Assembly: GCA_032173965.1 (NCBI GenBank)
Contig: CM063298.1
Coordinates: 8,865,501-8,929,500, forward strand
Direction of reading: 5' to 3'
DNA: 64,000 nt
From: Sitta carolinensis
Lineage: Eukaryota; Chordata; Aves; Passeriformes; Sittidae
Within the stretch, counting starts at the first letter, position 1, and each line of letters begins with the position of its first letter. Shown here one piece after another: positions 23,201-33,867 of the stretch. Position numbers and translations under genes: made by a program. The notes below the pieces were generated by a model. The model made no database searches. It had not been told where the DNA came from and saw only the letters and a program-made list of their open reading frames with translations.

Positions 23201-24078
23201 AGTATGAAAAGGTCCAGCAGCTCCTTGAGTTATACATACTGTCTTCTTTTATGTCTTACAAAGGGGGAATGTTTTTTTCAGAAGCAATTGAGGAGTTAAA
23301 GAAAATATTACTGTGGTATTGAAGCTGTTAATCACACAGTACCTAGTGATGGGTGCACTGAAGGAGCCCTGAAAATAATCAGGAAAATGAGTCTGCCTTG
23401 CTGTCTCAGGATGAGCTTTGTCATCCTACACCACAGGTTTTCTTGGCTGTCTCTGACTTGATGCTCATTCCTCCCACTCTGAAATCAGGCCCTGCTTTGC
23501 ATATTTCTATCTACCAGAGGAAGAAAACAAATCCAAACACCGGGAAACAAGAGCAGCCGCAAAAGGAACAATGAAACCAGCAGAAATATTTCCCCAAGTG
23601 AAGCTGCAGCAGCTCCCAACCACACTGAGGATGTGTCCAGAGCCAGAGCACCTGGGAATAACCACGTTACAGAGGTCTCTGCACGTGTTCCCAGAGCAAA
23701 GCTCTGCTGTGTTTTCCCATTGCCAAACCAATTCCTGCAGGCGGTGGCACGGACACGGGAAGGGGAAGCAACTCCTCCACACTCAACAGGGCAGTGGCAA
23801 AGCTGGAACATGCCCAAATCCCAAAATCCCCGAGTTCTGGCCCAACACTCCAACAAGTACCAAGCCACAGGTTCATCCAGGTGCCAGATGGCAACGGGAA
23901 CAGCCAGCACAGGACGTGCCCTCGCTGGGAGGGGAAGAGCATCGAGTGGCAAAAGGGTTCAATATTTCATTGTAACATCATTGCCCATCACTTCTAATGT
24001 TAAACTAATCTCTGTCTGCCCAGATCAGCTAAACTCATCCTCGAGATAAATTGGGTCAGCAATAGCCAGAATTTTAGA
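20237..24078. other. single-copy noncoding DNA, no gene recognised
   Basis: No gene recognised. At about 23,520-23,960 CpG is less depleted than around it, and overlapping open frames of 134-155 codons occur on both strands. That is what moderately GC-rich DNA gives by chance, and none of the translations resembles a known domain. Confidence 0.6.
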
Positions 24079-27000
24079 GGGAAAAAAAAAAATAAATCTG
24101 ATTGAGTGTTGCAAGTTACTTCCACGGCTGATTTCCCTGTGAATTATTCTTCCCAGCAACAGCTCTTCATTGCTCAACAGAAACATTCCCATAGTCAAGA
24201 AAGCACTTCACCAGCAGGGCAGGGCAAAATAAGTCAAATTTCCCCAAAGTATGGTGGCAGGCCCACTGTAAATCATCTTTCACAGAGCTGCAGCCCTGCC
24301 CTCCACCTTTGCTTTCCTTGTTCAGCAAGCACAAAAGCATTTGCCTTTAAAGATTTGGTCTCAGGGTCAAAAACAGCCAAGAAATTCCACTGGGGCATTA
24401 TTTTTTTTTCACCCTGCCAAGAGCAGATTGCTGCAACTGTCGTTGATAAAGTGACTCAGAGCCCCTGTGAGCTACAGAAGAAAATGGAACAGCAAAACCT
24501 TGGTTCTTCCAAAGCTGCTGCAAAAACCTGTGTCAAATCATTTACTGGCTGTACCTACATGCACTTTAGATGGTCCTACAAGATTTTAAATGCCTCCTAA
24601 TATAGAGATGGCCTAGATTATCTTTTTACATTATATAATTGAATGTGAAACTATTTCAGATGGATAGAAGATTCTCTGCTTGCAAATGAATGTGCTTCTA
24701 TCACAGAGAAACCTGAAAAAGTTCTCTAACATTAAAAATCACCTCTTCTGAATAACACAGAGCTGGTTGATTTAGAGATATGCAGCTTTTACTTTAGGCA
24801 TTAAACTATTCTCCAGGGCTTAAAATTTACAAGTTTTAAGATAAAAGATGCTCTCAAAGATATATTTAATTGTTATTAGATGGAAGAATTTAGGATACTG
24901 GATGGGAGATAAGCCTGTACAGAGACAGAAGCTGTTTTCTAGTTCTAGGAGACAATAAATCATGCTATTGGTCTGTCTCTGGCCTTGGTTGGTAATAGAT
25001 CACAGACATTTTCATACCCAAGTTCAAAAAATACACAGCAAACCAGCCACAAAATAGTCACACTGCCAAAACACATCTTAAATAACACGAAAAAAATGGC
25101 CACAAACCAGTCAGGGTGCCAAAATGCATCAAATGTTAAGCAGCCTGTGGTCTTCAGGATGTCAGGGTGAGACAGGCTGGTTGATGATGGCTTTTCAAGA
25201 GAAATGTTGGGCTTTGCAGGCCGTTCCTGACAAAGCCTCACTGCCCAAAAGGAAAACGGTGCTCGGTTGTTAGAGATCACGATTTGTGGAGCCATTTTAT
25301 GAAACTCCCTCTGAAATGGCTGTCTTAGGAAGGGTAGGAAGTGGTGTAAAACATGTGGAGTTGTTAATGTCTCAAAGACAAGGAGCACAAACAAAAGGCT
25401 GCAGGAAGCAGACTGGCTTCAGCTGCTGGCCAGACCTCTCCTGGCAGGGACAAGGGACCTCAGGAGGAGCCACAGTAGAAAAGGCAGAGGGAGAAAATGG
25501 TGAAAATTAGCATGTTGGGATTAAAACTTCAGCATCTCTGGGCTGAGAGCCAGCTCCTCAGGCAAGGAAAGCAGAGAAGGGAGGTGGTGTCATGGTCAGG
25601 GCTCGGGGATGTGTGGCCGGGAGTAGCACAATGGGGACATCCTCACGCCTTGAGATAAACACCAGAGATGCTCCTCACGCCAAAGCAAAGCCTTTGCCCT
25701 TGGGAGAGTAAAACTGCAGCAGAACAACAGGAAAACCACCACCCGAGTGGTGGACAGGCACTTGTCACCAGTGTCACCCCCAGGGCACAGCCTGCAGCAC
25801 CCGTGGTCATTCTGCAACCACAGAAGGGGAAGGAGCGTGAGGAAGTTCTCGTCTGGAAGAGAATTCAAAGAAAAGCAGCAGGATCCAGCTTCAAAGAACA
25901 CCATGAGTCAAGCTTCCAGGAAGAGAGCTGGTGGCTTCAGGGAGCTGCCTCACCCCTGAGCCATCAGAGGTGATTGCAGCTGAGGGACAGGGATCTGGGC
26001 TGGCATCCCAGGCTGACCTTTGTGAAAATTGTGATGCAGACAGAGCTGAGGGAACAGTCCGTGCCTCCACCTGCTAATTCCAGCCCTTCCACAGCTCCAG
26101 AGCAGGAACTTGGTACCCAGCCCACGAGCACATAAGAGGGCTCTGCTGGCACTCAGAAGGACTCATGTTACTGTAATTCTTCTGTGCAGAGAAGAGATGG
26201 AAAATAAAACTCCATTTTTCTGAAATGATCCTCACTCCCCATTCTTGCACGGTATCCGTGGCATGTGGGCACCACACCAACTCCAGCAGCATCAAGGATA
26301 CAGACACTGCCCTGGGCAGCCTTTCCCTCCTCCTGGTAAATCCATCCAGCCTGACCTGCCAGGAGCAGGGAGCACAAACACACTGAGCACTGAGGGTGAG
26401 GGCAGGCAGGAGATCAGACACACACTGCTTCCCATAGCCCGGATGCACCAGCAGACACCGGATGCTGTCCCATCACTTTTTTTATTTCTGTCATACCTGG
26501 GATTTCTCAGCAAAGCAAGGAGGAAAGCAGCAGTCCAGGGATCCCTCTGCTGGCCTCTGCTGCCTACACCTACCAGGGCGTGCTCCTCTGCACATCCCTC
26601 CTGCTCAAACGAGCATCCCCTTTGGAAATTCAGGCATCATTAAAAGCATTAAAAGTGCAATCATTTACCCTGCTTTAACGTGGGTGCTCAGTAACAAATG
26701 TGCTGTAACTGTCGTGTGCTGTATTCCTTAGCTCTGCTTTCAGTCCTCATCTCCAAGTTTATCTGGAATTAATAAAGTCTGAAAAATATCGTTCCTCATA
26801 GGTTCTGACTGAGGACTGGGAGTAGGATTAGCTGGCTTCTCTCAGAAGGTGCCAAGCACGGTTGAATCAGCATGACAAATAGCAGGACAAACAGAGAGGC
26901 TGAGATAGAGCTACAGCACAAGCATGACACTGAGATGAGAGAGAAAAAGAGCAAGATGAAAATGGAGAAAACATGAGACAGTCAGAGGGCAAGGAAAATG

Positions 27001-27249
27001 CAAAGAAGACAATGCCCTCAAAAGTTACCAGAAAAAAATACAGCAGGAATGGAGTTGGTCCTGTACATTTGCTGTTGCCATATTTCCAGTTTTCTAATTC
27101 CACTAATCCCAAGGGGACTCTAAAGATCACAGCTATTGAACTTCTGCTGCAGAGATCTCCACAGGCACAGCTCTGGACTGCCAGGCTGAACTGACAGAAC
27201 TTTCTGGGGCATACTAATATTCAGAATAACAAAAACAAGGAAAAATCCT

Positions 27250-27267
27250 AACAAACAAACAAACAAA
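27250..27267. repeat. (AAAC)n microsatellite
   Basis: Four to five tandem AAAC units. Short and of no evident function. Confidence 0.9.
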
Positions 27268-28276
27268 ACCTCAAGGTTAATCCCATACTTTATTGGCTGC
27301 TTCGTGATTCATTTCAGGTTAAGGCTAAACACTTGCAAACAGAAATGAACTGACAAAATTAAACTTTCAGCTTATCATAAGCAGTTGTACCTACCCCAGG
27401 TCACAGAGGCAGTTGGCTGCAAAGGGGACAAACTGAACAGCCTGCCTGGTTGGCATGTGGATGAAGATACTTGAATTTAAGTGCTCCTGTACTCTCCTGT
27501 GGGTGGACTGAGGAGAAGGTTTCTTTATCCTCTAAAGGAAAAAACAAGCCCTTCCTGAAGTATTCATTTCTTTGTTTTATTCTCTCCAACTTAAAGCTTA
27601 AGCAAAATAATTTAAAAGTTGCTTCATTGCCAGCCTGAGCTCCAGCTCAGGGGTAAACTCCTCACCTGCTTCCTCCATACTGAAAGGACATCCAGCCCTT
27701 TTATCCCTCAGTCTCCAGAGCTGCTGCAAAAGCACAGCTCCCTCGAGTCCCAGGCTGGTTTTATGGAATGCCACATAACTGAGCAACCTTCACCTCAGAC
27801 CTTTGTGCTCTCCCCATGGGAGAGAAGCTGCTCACAAAGACCCACCCCAGGTAACCCTGCAGGGACAGTAGGACCTGTGACACCTTGGTGACTCTCTGTC
27901 AGTAAATTAAAAGTCCAAATCTCCTCATAGCACCAGGAATCCTGCTCCAAGCTACAACTGAGGGTTCAGCCTGAGCTAATTTCTGAGAGTTTCCTCCCCC
28001 AAGCACTGGTCTTGCTGCTGGCCATGCTGGCAGGGCTTGTGCTGGCCCCTCATGCACTATTTCTTGGCCAGCAGCCCCTCCTTTTCTAGCCCAGGCTCTC
28101 CAAGGTAGCAAGATTCGATATTTATTCATAAAGGCAAACCACATTTCCCTGTGTGGAGCAGTTGTTCCTATGGAAACGATTCAGACACATTTATATGAAT
28201 GGGCAATTTTACAAACTGCACAAAAATCCTTGACATCATCAGAGCTGAGGGCAGACGTGGGGACTAAACAAAGTTC

Positions 28277-28825
28277 TTAAACTTCAGTAGCAGCTGTGTG
28301 GAGATAAATAGCCATGCAACAGTGGCAGGCAGACAGAACAGAGTTGGAATTTGCACTAATGCTGACTTTGAGCAGTGGGATACAGCTGGCAAGAGTAGCA
28401 TAAGCAGAGGGTGCCTGAAGAATTTCTTTACCAATAGTTTCTTCTACCAGGTTTTGGACTGATACCGGGTTTTGGACTTGTATAAATTGTAGTGAAGTCT
28501 CCCCCAAGCTAGACCCCCACTCCCTCAAGAGGAAGTTCTCCATCACCATGAACACTTGCACCAGGGGATTGTAGAGCTGGGTTTCATTATGGAGCTGCAG
28601 AACCCTCGAGGGGAACCAAACCAGAGAGTAAACCATGGGGCAGCAAGGTCCCACAGTGCCCAAGCCTGCTCCAACAGAACCACTGCTGTGCACAGGGAAG
28701 CCTTTGGCCTTCACCTGGGCTGAGTCTAAAAACAAACCTGGGGGCTTACGCTTTTGCCTGGTCCGTAAAGAAACTGAGACTGAAAAGAGCCAGTGAGTGT
28801 TCATCTGCACACTTTGCTTGGCCAC
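28277..28825 (-). other. 182-codon open frame of unknown significance
   Basis: This is one of the longest non-repetitive frames in the window. The translation includes ENFLLREWGSSLGE and VQNLVEETIGKEIL stretches that read more like protein than most chance frames. I recognise no domain, signal peptide or membrane segment. A short internal near-duplication (GGTTTTGGACT twice around 28,450-28,475) lies inside it. The frame could be chance, a decayed retroelement fragment or an unannotated single-exon gene; chance is most likely. Confidence 0.12.
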
Positions 28826-28954
28826 CCTAGGAGCGTTTACTGGGGCCAGCAGGAAATAGGGACAGTGGCCTCAGTGCTGGCTGGTGGCTCCCAGGAGTGT
28901 TAGCTCTGAGGCAATGGACACATTTGTAAAGGATTATTTCTGGTAATTTTTCAG

Positions 28955-29000
28955 CCACCTTAAACTGGAGTGCAGCCTCCAGTGGCCACCCCAGTGCAAG
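28955..29000 (+). other. weak candidate exon (46 bp)
   Basis: A textbook acceptor (TTATTTCTGGTAATTTTTCAG) ends at 28,954 and a perfect donor (GCAAG then GTGAGTC) begins at 29,001. Two of the three frames between them are open (TLNWSAASSGHPSA or HLKLECSLQWPPQCK). The splice signals are the best pair I saw, but the segment is too short to judge coding character and I know no matching protein. It could also be a noncoding RNA exon. Confidence 0.15.
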
Positions 29001-31195
29001 GTGAGTCACTCAGCCCTGAGTTACACCTGCAGGGAAAGGAGGCAGCCTGTCTCCACAGGCTCAGGTGTCCCAGCTGCCCCCCTGGCTGCCTAGCTGGCTT
29101 TACAGGGTTGAGTTAGCTGGGGTGAATCTCTCCTCAGCTCTCAGCAGGGCAGACACTGCTGATATCCTGTGGCTGGCAAGGACAAGAGAGCCACAAGCCA
29201 GCCCAGAGACAGCTGCTCAGAGACACCCAGAGCATGCCACAGTCCTGCTTTCCTCTGCCACGGGCTCTCAAAGGACTCAGTGCTGCAGAGGAGGCAGTAA
29301 AAGCCCTTCTTAGCTGAGGCTGCTGAAAAAACAGGCTCTGTCTGGTCCTACAGCTCCAACTGTAACTCGCTGCAGCTTTCGTGGCCACCACCATCACACA
29401 TGTGGCCCTGCCAGGAGGGACACAGTTGCCAAGAAAGTGTTCATCCAAAGATCGTGTTCCCAGTTCCCACTAACCCCATTCAAAATCCCTCTTACTTGGG
29501 AAAGCTTCTTTGCAGGCCAGGAGGATGGGCTGAAGCAATCAGGCTTCAGCTCAGCGTGCCAGCTGTTTTCCTGCTCTCATTGAGATGTTTCAGTGGGCAG
29601 TGGAGTGGTGAGACTGTTACTTCCTTCAGCTGGGATTTCACCAGCAGCTCTGCAAATGCCATCTTACAAAACAGAGGATCTCAAAGCCTCACACTGCCAA
29701 GGTTATCAGATTTGGGCAGCACTTGCCAAGAAACACAAGCAGGGCTTGGAGATGAGATTGTTCTAAGCAGCAAAACAAGTTTCAATTCCTCAGCGGGAAG
29801 GAAAAGTCCTTTCCGTGAGAGATAATTTCTTTATTTGCATATCAACTAATGATCTTTCGACATTCACTTTAAAGCTGCTCTAGAAAACTCTTTCTGCTGT
29901 AAAAAGTTTGAACTGGTCACACTCCAAACTGCACAAAGAGCAGGCTGTGTCTGCAGTGCCAGCACTAATCAGCAGGGATCCAGGCTCAGCTTTTCCATAT
30001 GTGCTCCTGCACTCGTCACTCCAATTTATAAACCAGGAGTTATTTTGTGAGCGCCTTTAAATTATACACAAGTGTCAGAACTACTTTAAATTATATATGT
30101 GTGTCATCAAACTTTAAACTGCTCATGGATAATTCACTGCAATTGGGAGAAACTCATCGTATAAATTTTTGGCCAAAGTAATTGCTTCCGTGGCTTTGCA
30201 AACATATCAGAAGTCAAGAAATTTACCAAATATGGGGCAGATTTGCACTCTGGGTTAGTTCCAGCCTCACCCATAGCTTCAGTTGTGGCTGCAGAAGTGG
30301 GAATGAAGGGCAATGAACACGCAAATACTTCTGGCCAGAGAACTACCCCCAGAAATTGTCACAGGGCAAGCACCAGGCAGGTCTGCAGCCCCCTTTCTGT
30401 GATGTCCAAAACCACTTGGGCTCAACACTTTGGAAACCACTCATTTGTATCAGGAAATCTGTTTCTTCCTTGAAATCAGGGTGGGATGAGCTGTTGGTCT
30501 CTTGCAGTGGCTGCTGGGAGGTTTGGTGCTCCTTCCCAGTGCAGGCTACCAAGGGTTGCTGGATCTCCTCTCTTCCTGGATCTCCTCAGCACTGTGCTTG
30601 GTTTAACATCACCCCCTCTGCCCCCTCCATTCTGTTATTTGCCACTAGACCAGCCCTTAACACAACTATTGCTAATTTGTGGGGAGGAAAATGGGGACTA
30701 GGCCAAGGCTTGAATGCAGGATGATAATCATTATCAAAATGCATAGCATTACAAATGCACAGCCAGGGGCTTGAGCTGTGCCTGCTGAACAGTTTGCCAA
30801 CTTGGGTTTCTCAATTTACATTGATTGCTCTTTGCACACACCCAGAGTCTCCTTCAACCTCCCAGCTGCTGACACATAACAAATTCCCATCTCCAAGCCT
30901 CCTAAGGCTGGAGAGTTGAAGGAAGCAGGGCTTGCAGGGTTTTTACAGATCCTGGCACCTGCTGAGGAGGGGCAGTGGGAGGAATCCCATCAGAGCCCAG
31001 CTGGCTGCTTGAGGACAAGCAGTCGTGGTCTACATTTATTTGGAGGAAAAGGGACAAAGACATCACTCAGTGGAACTGGAGAAAAAGGAGAACAGTTATT
31101 TATGTCTGTGGTAAATCCAGTCTATCCATGCAAACTCTAAAATTCCTCCCCAGGCTTCAGGATAGAATTCTTTAACTTGTGCCCATCAGAGGGTG

Positions 31196-32230
31196 GAGAC
31201 CCCAGGACTCCTCCCTCTGCTCCTTTGGTGTCGAGTTGTTTTTATGGGTCTGGGATTTAGAGGGACAAGAGCAGTTGCTGGTTGCTGTAAAGTTGATTAT
31301 TGTGTGAATGCATCAGTTTTGGAGGCAGAGTCTTTGGTATAGGGGTCTGAGAAAAGCAGCAGTAGCTTTCAAGCCTTTTTCTGGTATAAAAACTCAAGCA
31401 AGGCAGCAGCAGCTTTTAAGATTTTCTCTGGTACAGAGTCTCAAGCAAGGCAACAGCTTCTCTATTTCCTTTTTATTCTTTTTTTTCTCCAAATGGCTGT
31501 GTGCGTGTTAAAGTGTATGCAAGTAAAAAGCAAGCAAGCAAAAGCAAGTGGTGTTAGTGAAAGCAGGCTTCACATGAGGGCTTTTAACTATAAATTGTTT
31601 AATGAGTTAAAATTATTATTTTAAAACTTTTTTTTTCCACTTATTAGAATTGAACTTTAAAATGGTAAGCACAGTGTTAGTTCTTACACATTTTTACGTA
31701 TATTTGCACACATTGCTTTATTTATCTGCGTATGTAGTTTTACTTAGGAGTGCAAACCAATATTTTGCTATGTTTTAGTTATGTCTGGAGAAGCACTGAA
31801 TTTTTAACTAGAGCTTAGGGTATTTTCATCTTGTTAAGGCCCTTCAAATGTGTTTTTATTTTTACTTAAAGCTAAAACTTACACTTTTATTATTTTATGT
31901 CTGTGGGATTTAATATATTTTAATTTTTTTAAAGGCTTTAACTCAACTTTTATATTATTTTTTGAGACACTTAGAGAGGTTTCTATTTTATAAATTCTAA
32001 CACCTTGGGACTCTAACTCAGAGACTGTTTGCAGTAGCTGGTCCATGAGATCCTGAGCATCAAACCACCTTTAAAGGTGCTGCCAGGTTTTATTTCATAG
32101 ACTGAGCACTCTGCTGCTGACAGAACAGCCCCTAAACAGCACACAAATGTTTCTACAGCTCCAAGGAGTGTCAAAAGATCCTTTTACTGAATTTTACATT
32201 TTTTAAGTTTTACACCAGGCCCAGGGGTTT
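31196..32230. other. T-rich strand-asymmetric segment, possibly ERV-derived
   Basis: Much of this segment, especially 31,570-32,020, is strongly T over A on the plus strand, unlike its flanks. Its left part (31,356-31,462) holds a degenerate 47-bp tandem repeat with the motif GCAGCAGCAGCTTTTAAG and CTGGTATAAA/CTGGTACAGA variants. Marked A-richness on one strand (here the minus strand) is typical of some retroviral genomes, so an eroded ERV or LTR is one reading. No conserved gag or pol reading frame is visible on either strand, so the origin is unproven. Confidence 0.35.
31356..31462. repeat. degenerate 47-bp tandem repeat, about 2.3 copies
   Basis: GCAGCAGTAGCTTTC at 31,356 is matched at 31,403 by GCAGCAGCAGCTTTT. 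The downstream CTGGTATAAAAACTCAAGCA is matched by CTGGTACAGAGTCTCAAGCA, and a third partial copy starts near 31,450. Copies differ by several substitutions. Confidence 0.85.
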
Positions 32231-32674
32231 TGAAGGATTCATTGAACAGATCTAACCATCCTCTTCCTCCAATTGTTTTATTCCTGCAGTGGAAGATACT
32301 GCCCAGGGCTGCCCAGCCAAACTGGCCTGTGCTAATCATGACTTTACTGCATGCTCAGCACACGACCTCAGCTCCTGATCTGCAGTTTGTCTGGGCCAAG
32401 TTGATGGCAGGAGTCCAGAAAGTGCATAAAAGCATTTCCTGTGGCCATTTGTGTAACAACAGGAGTCAAGGCATCACCGTGTTCAGGCCAGGCTCAGTTA
32501 GGCTGAGATGGGGACAGTGGCTGCCCTGAGAGAACGCCAAATTCCAGAATTCCAGAGGAGGAGAAAGGGAGGCAGGGTGTGCCTGCCACTTGCCATGACA
32601 AGGGACTTTGTGGCAGGGTGGGAGGTGAAGCTCTCCCATCCTCCCTTGTCGTGACTGACCAAGATCCACCCCCT

Positions 32675-32808
32675 GCAAGTGTTCAAGGCCAGGCTGGATG
32701 GGGTTCTGAGCAGCCTGGTGTAGTGGAAGGTGCCCTGCACATGGAGGGAAGATTGGAACAAGATGTTCTTTGAGGTCCCTTCCAACCCAAACCATCCTGT
32801 GCTCCTAG
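32675..32808 (+). mobile_element. CR1 LINE 3' end fragment
   Basis: The segment reads through the hallmark 3' untranslated end of avian CR1 retrotransposons: TGTTCAAGGCCAGGCTGGAT, then TAGTGGAAGGTG, then a GGAACAAGATGTTCTTTGAG block, then GTCCCTTCCAACCCAAACCA and a decayed ATTCTGTG-type terminal motif (ATCCTGTGCTCCT). Only the last 130 or so bases of the element are recognised, as expected for 5'-truncated CR1 insertions, so no reverse-transcriptase reading frame is present. The decayed terminal repeat indicates an old, immobile copy. Confidence 0.88.
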
Positions 32809-33867
32809 GAAGATACTTCCCCAGCCTAGAGATCCTCACTATTGAATATCACATTCACACATGCCAATGAAAATCCAAATGCAGTGTGGAATTATCTTCC
32901 AGTATGCCACGTTTTTTCCAGGTTTGTTAAAAAGCATGCAAACAGCCTCCTGCTGTGATTGAACTGCCTTAATTCCCCCCCTAAGCCAGCCTTGGTCTAA
33001 AGCACAGAGTGGGGCAGGACAACCCTAGAGCAGGTTGGAAATAGTCACACTCCCCACTGAGCCCTCAGGCTGCTCCTCTGCACCAGCACAGCAGAGCCAA
33101 ACAGCATCCCTGACCCCAAACAAACCCTGTGGAGCACCAGAAATTCATGCTCTTGCTTCTGTGTGTCACCAGTCTTCTGTGCTGGCTCTGTGGGATTTCT
33201 GTGAGCTCTCTGATCTGTGTGTGAGGCCACTTAGAGCTCAGGTGGGGACAGCCCCTGGGAAATCACTTTCTGTAATTCAGACTCCTAAACAACTTGGTAA
33301 AGGAAAAATATCTGATGAAAAATAAATGAAACAAACAACACAAATGATGAAACAACTGACGTGACTCAAACCCCAAACCAGCATGAGAGCTCAGAGGGGA
33401 GGAATGCAGAGATTAAAAGCTTTCCCCCGAAGACAGTACTTAGAACAGGGGTGGTTTCCTTCCAAATTGGGTCACTAGTCCCATTTTTCAGACTACTACT
33501 TTGGATCTGTTCCACCTGATAGACCAATTCTTCCACTCAGTCACATCCCTCAGGGAAGTCATAACCTCCTGTCTGCACTTTCCCTGCTCGCTTCCCTGGG
33601 AACAACATCAGCTCCAAAGCCAGATTGATGACTTGGCTAAGAGAGGGGAGCTGGGGAAAGCAGAGAGGGAACAATTCACTCCAAGAGGATACGGCTGTGA
33701 TCAGTGCAGAAGGGCCAAGGGAAACACTGGAGAAGGGGAGAGAGCTGGGAAGGAGCTCTGCTCAAAGCTGGGCCACTCTCTGGGACACTGGAGAAACAGA
33801 GACACGGCAGGGACCGGCCCTGGCCAGCCCGAGGGCCCCAAGGGCCAGGGATGGCTCAGACTGACAC
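32809..33867. other. single-copy DNA left of minisatellite C
   Basis: No gene recognised. A 123-codon plus-strand frame (33,501-33,872) runs into the minisatellite edge but shows no known domain. GC content rises toward the array boundary. Confidence 0.65.

Larger units (their letters stand above)
24079..31195. other. single-copy noncoding DNA, no gene recognised
   Basis: No gene recognised. It contains short A runs (24,081-24,091), an (AAAC)n tract at 27,250-27,267 and a perfect short hairpin CCTGAGC/TCCA/GCTCAGG at 27,634-27,651. It also contains a minus-strand open frame of 182 codons at 28,277-28,825 and a weak exon candidate at 28,955-29,000. The AT-rich interval at about 29,820-30,235 has an octamer ATTTGCAT at 29,833-29,840 and resembles a conserved noncoding element. 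Confidence 0.6.

Noticed and set aside
23485..24049. Possible CpG island or exon with frames of 134-155 codons on both strands
   Set aside because: CpG is only mildly raised, frames overlap in all directions, and no domain or splice structure is seen.
24106..24600. 164-codon plus-strand frame
   Set aside because: No recognised domain, composition typical of chance frames, and no splice or promoter context.
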